From: Nitrosomonas aestuarii
GTDB lineage: Bacteria; Pseudomonadota; Gammaproteobacteria; Burkholderiales; Nitrosomonadaceae
Assembly: GCF_003046585.1 (NCBI RefSeq)
Contig: NZ_QAAE01000004.1
Coordinates: 186,001-250,000 of the forward strand
Length of the DNA: 64,000 nt
Direction: 5' to 3'
How positions within the stretch are numbered: the first letter of the stretch is position 1; every line of letters begins with the position of its first letter. Shown piece after piece: positions 8,101 through 18,915 of the stretch. The translations under genes and the position numbers were made by a program. The notes beneath the pieces were generated by a model. The model saw only the letters and a program-made list of their open reading frames with translations. It searched no databases and had not been told where the DNA came from.

Positions 8101-10301
8101 CCACGTTCGTTGCGCAAAGCATTGCCGAAAGCCATTACCCGCAAATCTTCCCCCCATAACTCCAGATCCAACGGCAGCTTCCGGCGCCAGTTAGGATACT
8201 GATCAATAGTACCGGGCAAATTGATCTGCTCCATCTGACCAAGGATATCTTCAAGCTGTGTAATCATTACCTGAGAAGGCGTTCTGGCAAGATATCGATG
8301 GATGGCTATGGCAAATTCCGTGGTCATTTCCGGAATGGCCACTGGCTGTACGTTGATGCCGGCTGGCAACAGGCTCTCTCGCTCGAGTGCCAGTAACAGG
8401 CGGGCACGATTTTCGGCACGCTCGATAATCTGGTGCTCGCGCAGCCCGTCATTGGGAAATAGATCCAAATGCTTGCGTAGCTCTAAATCCAGTCCGAGCC
8501 AGTAACCGGCCAGAGTAGGCAAATCATGCGTCGTTACTGCTACCAGCGCCTGCGGTTCAAAATCATGCGGTGATTTAAAACTACCGTCAATTGTCTTCTC
8601 GAAATAAAATAGCCGATATGAAAGCACGCCCAGCGGATGCAAAGCTTCGCGGACATCATCCGGCACCGTTCCAAGATCTTCGCCAATCACCAAACAAAAA
8701 TTACGCTGACTCTCAAGCGCCAGAATCCCCAGCAAGTCTTCGAAAGGATAATGAACATAAGCACCATCCGCCGGGGACTTCCCGGATGGCACCCAAAGCA
8801 GCCTTCTTAATGCCATAACATGATCTATGCGCAAGGCTCCGGCAGCACGCATGTTTTGTCTCAAGGTCGCAATAAACGGCGCATAGGCCTGCTCGCGTAA
8901 CTGCTGTGGATTCCACGGTGGCAGCCCCCAATCTTGTCCTTTCAGATTAAAATCATCCGGCGGTGAACCGATTCGCGCCTGCAAGGCATAAATTTCCTGA
9001 TTGGACCAGGCTTCAGCACCGCCAACATCTACACTGACAGCAAGATCCTGGTACAAACCGATATCCAGTCCCAGCTCATAAGCACGATCACCGGCCGCCT
9101 GAAGTTGACTATGTGCTTGCCACTGTAGATACTCAAAAAATGTGACACGCGTTTCATGTTCAGTCGCAAAAACAGCTACAGCTTCGGACTCTGGATGGCG
9201 ATAGGGCTCAGGCCAGACCGGCCATCCCCATACTTCAGAATTCTGACGGTGCAACCATTCCTGCAATGCTTCATACAAGGCATGTCGATACAACGTGTCA
9301 CCCTGTTCCTCTCGAAAATGGTGAAATGTACCAGCGTATTCACTACCGGTATCCAGATGATGTCTTCGAAAATGATTGTACAGAATGTTCAGTACGGACA
9401 TTTTAGTTTTAGCGACACCTGCATAATCCACCAGTTCAGTCGCTCGTAAAGCACGCAGCTGAGCCTGAAAAGCTTCGTCAGAAACATATTGCCGTGCTTC
9501 GGGACATTCGGCAAAATCCGGTATGATTTCTATATCCAAGAACAAGCAATTCAAAAATAAACGGCTGGAAGGACTATATGGGCTTGCATGCTCGGGATTA
9601 TGCGGAAACAAAGCATGCAGCGGATTCAAACCTACCAGACCAGCCCCTGCCTGCGCCGAAAACTCAAGTATCCGCACCAGGTCTGTATAATCGCCGATGC
9701 CCCAATTGCGTGAAGAACGTACGGCGTAAAGCTGAACAGCAAATCCCCATACCCGCCCGTCATTTCGAATCGCCTCCGGTTGATAACAGGTACGAGGCAC
9801 CACAATAAGCGACATAGTAGCTGGCTGCGTTTCCGGTTGATCGAGATCATACAATTCGAAGCTGTGGTAACCTAGGTCAGGAATTTCCGCTAATTCCAGC
9901 AAATATCGCTGCCAGTTTTCTCCCTTAACTGCCTGCTGAGCCACCAGTTTCAAGTCTGCTATACGGAATTCCCCATTTCTTGAATCGTTATTTTCGTATA
10001 TCAACCTCCAACGGAACCGATGACCGCCTTGGTTTTCAGGGACGCCTATTTCAATGTGAATGAAATCCACATCCTCTCGTACTACTTGGACGGGCGGCAG
10101 CACACGACCAAAGTTATTCATTTCTACCTGGACCAGGGCATTTTCCATAGCCTGATCATTTTCCGTGGATATTCCCATGGCGGTAAGTAAATCGCGCTTG
10201 GTATTTTGCGATGCCGGGTGATGCTTTCCCCAAATATCCTGATATTCACCAGCAATATAATAATGCGCACATAACTTTTCAAGCAGCGATTGGCGCTTCA
10301 T
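5139..10301 (-). CDS. MalQ::TreY fusion: 4-alpha-glucanotransferase plus maltooligosyl trehalose synthase
   Basis: A 1720-residue two-enzyme protein. Residues 1 to about 745 are a GH77 4-alpha-glucanotransferase (MalQ) with nucleophile D493 (LRIDHVMALRR) and acid/base E541 (IGEDLGTVP). From about residue 751 (MTAVIPRSTYRWQFHRGF) a full GH13_26 TreY follows, with nucleophile D1085 (LRIDHPDGLY), acid E1138 (FVEKIL) and STHDGKRSEDVRARI. MalQ rearranges malto-oligosaccharides; TreY turns the reducing end into a trehalosyl unit. The junction has no ribosome binding site, so it is a true fusion. The ATG at 10301 overlaps the treZ stop (ATGA) and has a GGAGAG site; an upstream in-frame start is less likely. 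Last gene of the operon. Confidence 0.9.
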   Translation of the reverse strand: MKRQSLLEKLCAHYYIAGEYQDIWGKHHPASQNTKRDLLTAMGISTENDQAMENALVQVEMNNFGRVLPPVQVVREDVDFIHIEIGVPENQGGHRFRWRLIYENNDSRNGEFRIADLKLVAQQAVKGENWQRYLLELAEIPDLGYHSFELYDLDQPETQPATMSLIVVPRTCYQPEAIRNDGRVWGFAVQLYAVRSSRNWGIGDYTDLVRILEFSAQAGAGLVGLNPLHALFPHNPEHASPYSPSSRLFLNCLFLDIEIIPDFAECPEARQYVSDEAFQAQLRALRATELVDYAGVAKTKMSVLNILYNHFRRHHLDTGSEYAGTFHHFREEQGDTLYRHALYEALQEWLHRQNSEVWGWPVWPEPYRHPESEAVAVFATEHETRVTFFEYLQWQAHSQLQAAGDRAYELGLDIGLYQDLAVSVDVGGAEAWSNQEIYALQARIGSPPDDFNLKGQDWGLPPWNPQQLREQAYAPFIATLRQNMRAAGALRIDHVMALRRLLWVPSGKSPADGAYVHYPFEDLLGILALESQRNFCLVIGEDLGTVPDDVREALHPLGVLSYRLFYFEKTIDGSFKSPHDFEPQALVAVTTHDLPTLAGYWLGLDLELRKHLDLFPNDGLREHQIIERAENRARLLLALERESLLPAGINVQPVAIPEMTTEFAIAIHRYLARTPSQVMITQLEDILGQMEQINLPGTIDQYPNWRRKLPLDLELWGEDLRVMAFGNALRNERGGAVKALPETYANQTSSMTAVIPRSTYRWQFHRGFTFEQATALVSYLDQLGISHCYASPCLQARPASTHGYDIIDHNRMNMELGGEDAFARFADVLEKHHVGLILDIVPNHMGVMGSDNAWWLDVLENGPASVYAMFFDIDWDSLKDTLRGKVLVPILSDHYGNILDQGELKLVFDSEHGIFHIRYYEHVFPIDPQEYPRILALNIHQLEALIDAEDLRLMEFRSLITAFGNLPLRSETGTALIAERARDKEVHKATLARLYHDADIARFIDENLREFNDHVDVGLLHELMDCQAWRLASWRVASDEINYRRFFDINDLAALRMENPRVFVATHKYVLELVAKKKVQGLRIDHPDGLYNPAAYFHLLQAQVAATQGMRVAEQYNQIIGKTSPTSAQTKPIYLFVEKILARYERLRDDWAVHGTTGYDFTNLLNGLFVDAAAENKMERVYREFIGYSINLEALVYDCKKLIIHTALASELNVLALQLSRIAELDRHTRDFTLNSLREVLSQIVACFPVYRTYVQPKHISEEDRRYVDWAVNVSKKRAAASDNSVFDFVREVLLLEIAEGKHADYQKKVINFARKFQQYTGPVMAKGLEDTVFYRYNRLLSLNEVGGEPDKFGVSVSAFHHQNQERAQNWPHAMLSTSTHDGKRSEDVRARINVLTELPEEWRSRVRRWARLNRNKKRLVDDQPVPVKNDEYFFYQTLVGVWPLEPLDQSGLEAFRERIETYMLKAAKEAKLYTSWINPNAEYEAAVTDFVHAVLNDIDNNLFLADFLAFLRPLSRAGLFNSLSQTLLKLTSPGVPDIYQGNELWDFSLVDPDNRRPVDYVLRRRLLTEVENAVTSASTLCHFSHDLMKTIEDGRAKLYLTWRSLQLRRDYFELFRDGDYLPLDVSGMHADHICAFARQLDKQTVVVVAPRLVFRLAGGADPLGEQIWNDTCITVPFKKWHNWLTGERYQAESVGKELRLSVGSILRHFPAALLLEDES

Positions 10302-12151
10302 GCAGACTCTCCCTGAAGAAACCACCCCGCTGACCAGGCAGGCAATCGATTCGCCGCCAATTCAGTGGGCAAACTGGCTGGAAACGCAAACAAGACATTG
10401 CTGGTTTTTAAATCTGCATCTGTATACTGAACTGGCGTCTCACCAAAATTGCCCAGCAAAATCAGCGCAGATCCATCACCTAAATGCCATTGCACCCGTA
10501 AACTGGCCTCGCCCAACTGGGCAAATTCTGCCGTATTTCCCTGCATACCGGATAACAATGGCATAATTCTATGATGTCTGAGAGTGAGCAGACGTCTATA
10601 AAATGCAAGCCAGTCATTATGTAATGGCATTCGTATATCGTTCCAATCCAGTTTGCTGCGTTCAAAGGTATCCCGTGCATTGGGATCGGGAATAGTTTCT
10701 CTTACCTTGGGATCAGCAAACTGCTCAAAACGCGCAAACTCCCGACGCCGTCCCTCGGTAACAGCGGTTGCCAGCTCGTCATTAAAATCACAAAAAAAGA
10801 GAAACGGCTGCTTGGCCGCAAACTCTTCCCCCATAAACAGTAAAGGTGGCGAGGGCGCCAGTAACATCACAGTCACCATTGCCTGCAATGCATTCGCATC
10901 GACCAGGGAACTGATACGTTCACCAAATGCACGGTTACCGACCTGGTCATGATTCTGCAGAAAAGAAACAAAGGCAGTGAGCGGCAATGTCCGGCTGGGT
11001 TCGCCACGGACTGTATCATCCCGGTAAGGAGAAGGCTCTCCCTGATAGCCGAACCCTTCCGTCAGGCAACGCCCCAGATACCAAATGGGTCGATCAGCGT
11101 AGTCGGCATAATAACCACCGCGCTCAGCTGTGAGCAGAATATGCATGGCATGATGCATATCGTCGTTCCATTGCGCCACATACTGCCGTGGGTTACCCGA
11201 TTCACTTCGATTAAGATAATGCGCGGCATTATGATCGTTTTCCAGTACCAGATGCACATAACGATCACGGCCTGGTCCCTGTTTTACAGCTTCGGCCAAC
11301 TCCTCCAGAATATCGGGTGAAGAGTCATCCACAATGGCATGTACCGCATCCAATCGTAATCCATCAAGATGGTATTCCTCCAGCCAATAAAGCGCATTGT
11401 GAATAAAAAACTGGCGCACCGTTTCACTGTCTGCTCCATCGAAATTCAAGGCTGCGCCCCAGGGCGTATGATGGCGTTCGGTAAAAAACTTCGACGCATA
11501 AGCGTGCAGATAATTCCCATCAGGGCCGAAGTGGTTGTACACCACATCCAGAAAAACCATAATGCCTTTTTGATGCGCGGTCTGAACCAGATCCTTAAAT
11601 GCATCTGGAGTGCCGTAGCTGCTGTCGGGTGCAAACGGCAACACACCGTCATAACCCCAGTTTCGGGAGCCTGGAAAATCCGCCACCGGCATCAGTTCAA
11701 TCGCTGTAACACCCAATTCCACCAAATAATCCAGACGTTTCTTGACCGCAGCAAAATTACCTTCGGCAGAAAAAGTACCCACGTGCAGTTCATAAATAAC
11801 CGCTTCCTCCCATGGCCGTCCATGCCAGCCGGTGTCTTTCCAATGCCAGCTCCCAGGGTTGATAACCTGGCTCGGCCCATGTACATCCTCGGGCTGAAAA
11901 CGGGCGGCTGGGTCTGGCACATTCAGATCATTATTGATACGGTATCGATAACGGCTGCCGTCCGTAGCCCGGCCAGTTAGCAACATGAACCAACCGCCAT
12001 CTTCCTTGGTCATCGACAAAACTGTCTCGCCTGCCACCTGATCCGCCAGACAGAGATCTACCCGCTGAGCCCCCGGCGCCCATAGTCGAAAACGTACCTG
12101 CCCGTCATTTTGCAATTCGGCACCAAAAGGCATTTTGTGCTGACGTATCAT
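10298..12151 (-). CDS. treZ: Malto-oligosyltrehalose trehalohydrolase
   Basis: A 617-residue GH13_10 enzyme that releases trehalose from maltooligosyl-trehalose, the second step after TreY. An N-terminal CBM48/E-set domain ([22 protein letters not shown]) is followed by the catalytic barrel with nucleophile D268 ([12 protein letters not shown]), acid/base E304 (LVLENDHNA) and the [13 protein letters not shown] segment. Length fits the family. Its ATG overlaps the glgX stop by four bases (ATGA) and its own stop overlaps the malQ::treY start, so these genes are translationally coupled. Confidence 0.93.
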   Translation of the reverse strand: MIRQHKMPFGAELQNDGQVRFRLWAPGAQRVDLCLADQVAGETVLSMTKEDGGWFMLLTGRATDGSRYRYRINNDLNVPDPAARFQPEDVHGPSQVINPGSWHWKDTGWHGRPWEEAVIYELHVGTFSAEGNFAAVKKRLDYLVELGVTAIELMPVADFPGSRNWGYDGVLPFAPDSSYGTPDAFKDLVQTAHQKGIMVFLDVVYNHFGPDGNYLHAYASKFFTERHHTPWGAALNFDGADSETVRQFFIHNALYWLEEYHLDGLRLDAVHAIVDDSSPDILEELAEAVKQGPGRDRYVHLVLENDHNAAHYLNRSESGNPRQYVAQWNDDMHHAMHILLTAERGGYYADYADRPIWYLGRCLTEGFGYQGEPSPYRDDTVRGEPSRTLPLTAFVSFLQNHDQVGNRAFGERISSLVDANALQAMVTVMLLAPSPPLLFMGEEFAAKQPFLFFCDFNDELATAVTEGRRREFARFEQFADPKVRETIPDPNARDTFERSKLDWNDIRMPLHNDWLAFYRRLLTLRHHRIMPLLSGMQGNTAEFAQLGEASLRVQWHLGDGSALILLGNFGETPVQYTDADLKTSNVLFAFPASLPTELAANRLPAWSAGWFLQGESA

Positions 12152-14301
12152 CGGCTTTGTTTCCGTATATGTGTAAGTAGAACAAGCGAACGTCCTTGAA
12201 GCGGATAACTCTCACCACTGCAATACTGTTGCGCAACAAACGGCATTGATGTGTTAAATGTATCGATGAGAACCTGCCAGTTCTGGTCTCCTATAAAATC
12301 TGGAAGCTGGAACGATATTTGCTCGTGATGGGCGTTCAGTAAGATCAGAAAGTCATCATCGGTGATTTGATGTCCATGCGCGTCACGCTCATCAATACCT
12401 GATCCTGCGAGATAAGTTCCCAGGGAGCGTGCGAAATCATGCTGCCACTGCTCGTCACTCATCTCCAAACCATCTGGATTAAGCCAGATAATGTCTTTTT
12501 TATTCTTGATACTGTGCCCTTGAAAAAAATTGCGTCGGCGGAAACTGGGATGTTTTTTGGTCAGCCGTATCAGTTGTTGTACAAAATTGATTAATTCATG
12601 ATTTTCTTTGTCCAGGTTCCAGTTTAACCAGCTGATTTCGTTGTCCTGACAATAGGCATTATTATTGCCTTGCTGGCTGCGCCCCATTTCATCACCGGCT
12701 ACCAGCATCGGCACACCCTGCGAAAGAAAAAGCGTTGCCAGAAAGTTACGTTTTTGACGCATGCGCAGAGTGCGGATTTCAGGATCGTCGGTTTCTCCTT
12801 CCGCACCACAATTCCAACTGCGATTATGGTCTTCGCCGTCGCGGCTTTCTTCTTGATTGGCTTCGTTATGTTTCTGATTGTAGCTAACCAGATCATGCAA
12901 GGTAAATCCGTCATGCGCTGTGATAAAGTTAATGCTGGCATAAGGTCGGCGTCCGCTATGTTCGTAAAGGTCGCTGGAACCGGTCAGTCGATAGCCCAAC
13001 TCGCCGATCACCCCGCCTTCACCCTTCCAGTAATCACGTACGACATCGCGGAATTTGCCATTCCATTCTGTCCAGCCTACAGGAAAATTACCTACCTGAT
13101 AACCACCGGCACCCAGATCCCAGGGTTCTGCAATGAGTTTCACCTGTGAGAGCACCGGGTCCTGGTGAATGATATCGAGAAAAGCCCCAAGACGGTCTGC
13201 CTCGTGCAACCCGCGGGCCAGCGCAGCGGCCAGATCAAAACGAAAGCCGTCCACGTGCATCTCTATCACCCAGTAACGCAGGCTGTCCATGATCAGTTGC
13301 AGTACGCGCGGGTGCATCATATTCAAGGTATTGCCACAACCGGTGTAATCCATGTAATAACGTGCATCGTCCGGCACCGTACGGTAGTAGACGGCATTAT
13401 CAATACCACGAAAGGACAGTGTCGGTCCGAGTTGATTACCTTCAGCCGTATGATTGTAGACAACATCTAGAATCACTTCGATACCCGACGCATGCAGCGT
13501 TTTAACCATAGTCTTGAATTCGTTCACCAGTCCGTTTGCCGCGTAACGGCTGTCTGGAGTAAAGAAACCAATAGAGTTATAACCCCAGTAATTACGCAAT
13601 CCCCGTTCCACCAGGTTACGGTCGTCTATGAAAGCGTGAATTGGCATCAATTCTATTGCCGTAACACCTAGATGGCGAAAGTGCTCGATTACTGGTTCGC
13701 AGGCCAGTGCGGCATAAGTGCCGCGCAGCCAGGGCGGCACCTCGGGGTGTTGCTGAGTAAAACCTTTGACATGTAATTCATAGATGACAGTTTCATGCCA
13801 GGGTATATTGGGCGGGCGGTCGTCACCCCAGGTGAATGCCGGATCAATAACCCGACATTTGGGCATGCCACGTGCATTATCGCTGCGATCAAATGAAAGA
13901 TCGGCACGATTGCTGCTGATTTTGTAACCAAAATGCGCGTCACTCCAACGCAGCGTACCGTGAATATCTTTGGCATAAGGATCAAGTAATAATTTATTGG
14001 GATTAAACCGATGCCCTTCTTCCGGTTTATAGGGTCCGTATACCCGATAGCCATATAACAGTCCGGGACGCGCTTCAGGCAGATAACCATGCCACACGCG
14101 GTCTGTTTGCTCCAGCAGTTGGATACGTTGGACTTCATGTAGCCCTTTGAGATCGAACAGGCACAATTCAACTTTTTCCGCATGCTCTGAAAATAGCGCG
14201 AAATTGACCCCGGCCCCGTCCCAGGTAGCACCCAATGGATAAGGCTTACCAGGCCACAGGCGTGAAAAGTTTTTTTTATTTTGAGTGTGTGTTTTACTCA
14301 T
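12148..14301 (-). CDS. glgX: Glycogen debranching enzyme GlgX
   Basis: A 717-residue GH13_11 enzyme that cleaves alpha-1,6 branches left on glycogen. An N-terminal CBM48 domain ([17 protein letters not shown]) precedes the barrel with nucleophile D356 ([13 protein letters not shown]), acid/base E392 (LIAEPWDLG) and [17 protein letters not shown]. The start chosen is the ATG at 14301 ([10 protein letters not shown]), which overlaps the glgC stop by eight bases and has GGGGA upstream; an in-frame start 36 bases earlier lies further inside glgC and is less likely. It would supply short linear glucans to MalQ, TreY and TreZ, encoded just downstream. Confidence 0.93.
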   Translation of the reverse strand: MSKTHTQNKKNFSRLWPGKPYPLGATWDGAGVNFALFSEHAEKVELCLFDLKGLHEVQRIQLLEQTDRVWHGYLPEARPGLLYGYRVYGPYKPEEGHRFNPNKLLLDPYAKDIHGTLRWSDAHFGYKISSNRADLSFDRSDNARGMPKCRVIDPAFTWGDDRPPNIPWHETVIYELHVKGFTQQHPEVPPWLRGTYAALACEPVIEHFRHLGVTAIELMPIHAFIDDRNLVERGLRNYWGYNSIGFFTPDSRYAANGLVNEFKTMVKTLHASGIEVILDVVYNHTAEGNQLGPTLSFRGIDNAVYYRTVPDDARYYMDYTGCGNTLNMMHPRVLQLIMDSLRYWVIEMHVDGFRFDLAAALARGLHEADRLGAFLDIIHQDPVLSQVKLIAEPWDLGAGGYQVGNFPVGWTEWNGKFRDVVRDYWKGEGGVIGELGYRLTGSSDLYEHSGRRPYASINFITAHDGFTLHDLVSYNQKHNEANQEESRDGEDHNRSWNCGAEGETDDPEIRTLRMRQKRNFLATLFLSQGVPMLVAGDEMGRSQQGNNNAYCQDNEISWLNWNLDKENHELINFVQQLIRLTKKHPSFRRRNFFQGHSIKNKKDIIWLNPDGLEMSDEQWQHDFARSLGTYLAGSGIDERDAHGHQITDDDFLILLNAHHEQISFQLPDFIGDQNWQVLIDTFNTSMPFVAQQYCSGESYPLQGRSLVLLTHIRKQSR

Positions 14302-15562
14302 TATAGCCAGGTCCCCTGCCGCGAGAATCGCGTGCAAAATAACTCACTTCGCCCAACGGCACCACCACCAGACCTGTCGGCGTGACATGATAGCGACGCC
14401 GGTCTTCTTCCGGGTTATAACCGATACGGGCATTAGATTCGATAATGTTATGCCGGTCTACGATAACCCGGCGCAAGCGTGCGCCGCGGCAAATCCGCAC
14501 ATAATCCATAATAATACAATCTTCCAGGTCCGCGCCGGGTTCCACAATTGTTTCACGGCGAATGATGCAGTTGCGAACGTTGGCTTGATCTATGACCGTT
14601 GCCGCACCAAGTAAACTGTTGTCTATTTGACCGTTTATTATTCTCGCCACCGGCCCTTGATAATTACTGGAAAAAATCGGCCACTGTGGATTAAAAGCAT
14701 CAAAACGCGGCTGCATTCCCAATACATCCTGGTTGGCTTCAAAATAAGCGTCAAGAGTACCTACATCACGCCAATACCCCATTTCTTCGTATGTCTTTAT
14801 ACCCGGTATTGCATTAGTGGCGAAGTTGTAAGCGAACAGTCTGTGCTTGCTTTTCAACAACATCGGCAGAACATGTCGCCCAAAATCGGTTTCTTTCCGC
14901 TGATGCGAAACTTCCAGCGCCTCGATCAAAACATCCGCATTAAACAAATAATTGCCCATGGAAGCAAAGGCCCGGTTTGGATCTGAAGGCATCGCCTTAG
15001 GGTGTTCAGGTTTTTCCTGGAACGCCGTAATTCTGCCATCACTATCCGCCTCGATAATACCGAAATCCGATGAACGTTCAATGGGTACCGGCAGTGCCGC
15101 CACACTGACGTCAGCCCTTTCTTGCATATGAAACCGCACCATTTGCCGAATGTCCATGCGGTAGATATGATCAGCCCCGAACACTACAACAATATCCGGT
15201 TTGTGCTCTTTGAGCAGATTAAGGTTTTGATACACCGCATCGGCGGTGCCTGTAAACCAGGATTTGTCATCTTGCATCTGTGGTGGTGTCACTGTGACGA
15301 AATGACCTGGCAGCATGGCAGAAATTCCCCAGGCCTTGCGAATATGTTCGATCAGCGACTGAGACTTATATTGCACCAGTAAATAAATAGCGCGAATTTC
15401 TGAGTTAACCAGATTACTCAGAACAAAGTCAACGATTCGATAGCGTCCCCCGAAAGGCACTCCGGGTTTACAACGTTCCGCAGTCAGCGGTTTCAGCCGG
15501 CTGCCCTCACCTCCGGCCATCACAAAGGCTAAAATCCTAGGTATGTATCGTTTCTCCTGCAT
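14294..15562 (-). CDS. glgC: Glucose-1-phosphate adenylyltransferase (ADP-glucose pyrophosphorylase)
   Basis: A 422-residue enzyme making ADP-glucose from glucose-1-phosphate and ATP, the committed step of classical glycogen synthesis. The nucleotide-binding motif [11 protein letters not shown] is at residues 17-27, followed by [18 protein letters not shown]. The C-terminal half shows the left-handed beta-helix repeats ([22 protein letters not shown]). AGGAGGTAGCGTC gives a strong ribosome binding site. No glycogen synthase (glgA) or GlgM accompanies it in this window, so the consumer of ADP-glucose must be encoded elsewhere. Confidence 0.95.
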   Translation of the reverse strand: MQEKRYIPRILAFVMAGGEGSRLKPLTAERCKPGVPFGGRYRIVDFVLSNLVNSEIRAIYLLVQYKSQSLIEHIRKAWGISAMLPGHFVTVTPPQMQDDKSWFTGTADAVYQNLNLLKEHKPDIVVVFGADHIYRMDIRQMVRFHMQERADVSVAALPVPIERSSDFGIIEADSDGRITAFQEKPEHPKAMPSDPNRAFASMGNYLFNADVLIEALEVSHQRKETDFGRHVLPMLLKSKHRLFAYNFATNAIPGIKTYEEMGYWRDVGTLDAYFEANQDVLGMQPRFDAFNPQWPIFSSNYQGPVARIINGQIDNSLLGAATVIDQANVRNCIIRRETIVEPGADLEDCIIMDYVRICRGARLRRVIVDRHNIIESNARIGYNPEEDRRRYHVTPTGLVVVPLGEVSYFARDSRGRGPGYNE

Positions 15563-15574
15563 GACGCTACCTCC

Positions 15575-18500
15575 TCAAAAATTTTCTGGCGCTGTCTTCA
15601 AAATTGCCAGCAATCCGGCTAATGGAATACCTACCCATTCGATACGATGATCCAGTTCATAACGCAGCTCGTATAACGCTTTCTCTATTACAAATAGTTC
15701 AATTAATTGCTCGGCTTGCACGACATCATGAGGCCATGTATGACAGTCGGCCACACCTTCACGGTAGCCGGATAGAAATGCATCGCGGGCCACCGTTTCC
15801 CATTCAAGTGCATAAGGCAGTAGTCGGTCATAATCTGCTGGACGCTCCGCAGTGCAATTGGCCAGCACCACCGAAACGGCGTAGTTGAATGAACGAAGCA
15901 TACCAGCCACATCCCGCAGGGGCGAATGCTTGATCCGGCGTTCGTCAAGCGATCGCGCCGGTTCTCCTTCGAAATCGATAATGGTAAAGTCATTGCCGGT
16001 GAGTAGTACCTGACCCAAATGATAGTCGCCGTGGTATCGGGTCTTAACTATTGTATCGGGCTTGCCGGTTGACAGTTCAGAAACCCGATCCAGCAGCGTT
16101 TTTTTCATCAGCAGGAATTCGTCTGCAGTTTTTCTGTTATTTTCCGAGATAGTTTCGCGGCGGGCGTCTAACTGCTCCATTGTGACGTGTACATCCTGAC
16201 AAACCTGTTCGCGCCAGGCGTGAAAATCTTCCGATAATATCGGCTCCGGCTCAAAAGCGGGATCACCACAGTGAACAGCCAGGGCTTTATGCAACTCCCC
16301 GGTACGCAACCCAAGAATATGCATCATCCACTGGTAATCACTGTGCTTGTCCTCAGATTCAGCAGTTATTGTCGGCTTCGTCAAATAATCCTCAAAAAAA
16401 CGTGTCAGATAATCAACGGTATAAGTCCAACCATCGCCTTGATTTGAAACATAGCCCTGAATCAATGCAAGCGTTACTGAAGTGCCATCATTTTCATGGT
16501 ACTCAATGGACCCGACAACCGGCGAGATATTACGGTAAGGCGAAATCTCAGTCAAAAACCGCCCCATTTCCATTTCCAGATTGACCCCGTCCCGTATCTG
16601 TCGATAAAATTTAAAAAACAACCTGTCACCAAGAATCGCTGCGCTGTTAGTACCTTCTACAATGGGTCGCCGCAAATCTGTCAGCATGGATTTGTCAACG
16701 AGCCGCGAATAAGCGGAGGTTGGGCAAAATTTAATTACACCTGAATCCACAGCAAATTCCAAAGACGCAGCCATCGCGTCAATAATCGCAAGGGAAAAAG
16801 ACGCATCACAAAGCGCATCAAAAATAATGCCTACACTGGCCCGCTGACGTATCTTGGCTAAAGCGACAGGTAGCAGTGCCCGGATGGGCATTTCGTCAGG
16901 CTCGCCCCATCCGATCGCCAATTGCAGAAAATAAATTTGGGTTTTCCCGGTAACAAAATGAACCTTGATCCATAACCACAGCCAGGTATGCTTTTTTTCT
17001 GGCCAGGTTGTCAACGTCATGATCTCCACGCGTTCAAGCGGTTCAGCTTTGGCAGCAAACCAGCGTTGCGTTGGCAAGTATCCCGGCAGAATTTCTCGTT
17101 CCAGCTGACTGCGCAATTGCTTCGCCATGGTTTTCCGAGAAGCCTCTGATTGCTCGGGAAAGAAGCTGCGCCAGCCATCAAACAATACCAGCACAGGCAA
17201 TTCCAGCGGCGACAGGGCCTCCACATGCCACGCCGGGGCTTCTGTATTGGCGGTAAGACAAAACCAGTAGAAATTATGTCCGGGCAATGTTAACAAGTAG
17301 GGCAAATCACCAATCGGCGGAAACACAGTTCGTCCCAGCATTTCAACGGGTACCTTACCCCTGAATCTGGACAAATCGAGTTCAACCGGCTGAGCGGAGC
17401 GGGATAAATTAGCCACACACAAAATAGACTCTTCACCGTATTCGCGGATATACGCGAGAATTTTTCGATTACCGGGACTTAAAAACTTAAGTGTGCCGCG
17501 CCCAAATGTAAGATGTGACTGACGTACTGCAATCAGGCGTTTCATCCAATTTAACAACGAGGCTGGCTTACGGTTCTGTGCTTCCACGTTTACCGCTTCA
17601 TAGCCGTAGATCGGATCCATGATAGGCGGCAGATAGAGAAATTGCGGATCTGCCTTGGAAAAACCGGCATTACGATCGGGACTCCATTGCATGGGCGTAC
17701 GCACACCGTGACGGTCACCCAGAAAAAAATTGTCTCCCATACCGATCTCATCACCATAATAAATGATAGGTGATCCCGGCATGGACATAAGCAAACTGTT
17801 CATCAGCTTGATTTTATCGGGATCGTTGTCCATGAGCGGCGCTAAGCGGCGGCGGATACCCACGTTGATACGCATGCGCGGGTCAGCCGCATACCGTTCG
17901 TACATATAATCCCGTTCCCGGTCGGTAACCATCTCCAGCGTCAGTTCGTCATGATTACGCAGGAAAATTGCCCATTGACAGGCATTCGGAATCTCAGGCG
18001 TCTGCTGCATGATTTCTACAATTGGATAGCGGTCTTCCAGTGCGACAGCCATGTACATGCGCGGCATCAATGGAAAATGATAAGCCATGTGACATTCGTC
18101 ACCTTGCCCAAAGTAATCCTGCACATCCTCCGGCCATTGATTGGCTTCCGCCAGGAACAAACGATTCTGGTAATGCGCATCGACAACAGATCGCATATGC
18201 TTCAATACAGCATGTGTCTCGGGCAGGTTCTCATTGCTGGTGCCATCTTTTACGCACAAATAGGGAACGGCATCCAGACGAAGTCCGTCAACCCCCATAT
18301 CCAGCCAGAAGTTCATGACCCGGATTACGGCTTTAACCACCTCAGGATTGTTGTGGTTGAGATCCGGTTGATGGTGGAAAAAGCGGTGCCAATAGAAAGC
18401 CTGAGCAACGTCATCCCAGGTCCAGTTGGAAACCTCACTGTCGGTAAAAATGATGCGCGTTTCAGGAAATTTCTGACTGGTCTGGCTCCATACATAAAAA

Positions 18501-18901
18501 TCCCGTTTCCTGCTGTCTGCCGGCGCGCGGCGCGCAGCCTGGAACCAGGGATGCTGATCCGATGTATGATTGATCACCAATTCGGTGATTACCCGCAAAC
18601 CTCGGCGATGCGCTTCGCGCATGAAGTTACGGAAATCCTTACGTGTACCGTAGTCTGGATGAATGTTGCGATAATCGGAAATATCATAGCCGTCGTCGCG
18701 CTGCGGGGATGGATAAAATGGCAGCAACCAGATGGTGTTCACGCCCAGATCCTGGATATAGTCCAGTTTTTGCGTCAGTCCCCGGAAATCACCGATACCG
18801 TTGTTATCATGATCGAAAAAAGCCTTAACATGTAACTGATAGATAATCGCATCCTTGTACCAGAGTGGATCGTCTTGCATGCCTGCCCCCTGCCAATCCA
18901 T
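15575..18901 (-). CDS. TreS::maltokinase fusion (trehalose synthase / maltose-1-phosphate synthesis)
   Basis: An 1108-residue bifunctional protein. Residues 1 to about 550 are GH13_16 trehalose synthase, which interconverts trehalose and maltose: nucleophile D210 (GLRLDAVPYL), acid/base E252 (FLAEANQWP) and D318 (FLRNHDEL). The C-terminal part is a maltokinase of the aminoglycoside-phosphotransferase-like fold, with GDRLFFKFYRQ, catalytic YHGDYHLGQV and metal-binding IIDFEGEP. Together they turn trehalose into maltose-1-phosphate, the donor for GlgE encoded 14 bases upstream. A perfect AGAGGAG site precedes the ATG. TreS-maltokinase fusions are known in other bacteria. Confidence 0.93.
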   Translation of the reverse strand: MDWQGAGMQDDPLWYKDAIIYQLHVKAFFDHDNNGIGDFRGLTQKLDYIQDLGVNTIWLLPFYPSPQRDDGYDISDYRNIHPDYGTRKDFRNFMREAHRRGLRVITELVINHTSDQHPWFQAARRAPADSRKRDFYVWSQTSQKFPETRIIFTDSEVSNWTWDDVAQAFYWHRFFHHQPDLNHNNPEVVKAVIRVMNFWLDMGVDGLRLDAVPYLCVKDGTSNENLPETHAVLKHMRSVVDAHYQNRLFLAEANQWPEDVQDYFGQGDECHMAYHFPLMPRMYMAVALEDRYPIVEIMQQTPEIPNACQWAIFLRNHDELTLEMVTDRERDYMYERYAADPRMRINVGIRRRLAPLMDNDPDKIKLMNSLLMSMPGSPIIYYGDEIGMGDNFFLGDRHGVRTPMQWSPDRNAGFSKADPQFLYLPPIMDPIYGYEAVNVEAQNRKPASLLNWMKRLIAVRQSHLTFGRGTLKFLSPGNRKILAYIREYGEESILCVANLSRSAQPVELDLSRFRGKVPVEMLGRTVFPPIGDLPYLLTLPGHNFYWFCLTANTEAPAWHVEALSPLELPVLVLFDGWRSFFPEQSEASRKTMAKQLRSQLEREILPGYLPTQRWFAAKAEPLERVEIMTLTTWPEKKHTWLWLWIKVHFVTGKTQIYFLQLAIGWGEPDEMPIRALLPVALAKIRQRASVGIIFDALCDASFSLAIIDAMAASLEFAVDSGVIKFCPTSAYSRLVDKSMLTDLRRPIVEGTNSAAILGDRLFFKFYRQIRDGVNLEMEMGRFLTEISPYRNISPVVGSIEYHENDGTSVTLALIQGYVSNQGDGWTYTVDYLTRFFEDYLTKPTITAESEDKHSDYQWMMHILGLRTGELHKALAVHCGDPAFEPEPILSEDFHAWREQVCQDVHVTMEQLDARRETISENNRKTADEFLLMKKTLLDRVSELSTGKPDTIVKTRYHGDYHLGQVLLTGNDFTIIDFEGEPARSLDERRIKHSPLRDVAGMLRSFNYAVSVVLANCTAERPADYDRLLPYALEWETVARDAFLSGYREGVADCHTWPHDVVQAEQLIELFVIEKALYELRYELDHRIEWVGIPLAGLLAILKTAPENF

Positions 18902-18915
18902 GTTATCTCCTCTTG

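Noticed and set aside
11369-11980. Long plus-strand frames inside the glg/tre operon (for example 203 codons)
   Set aside because: They are antisense shadows of treZ, glgX and treS with no independent coding evidence.
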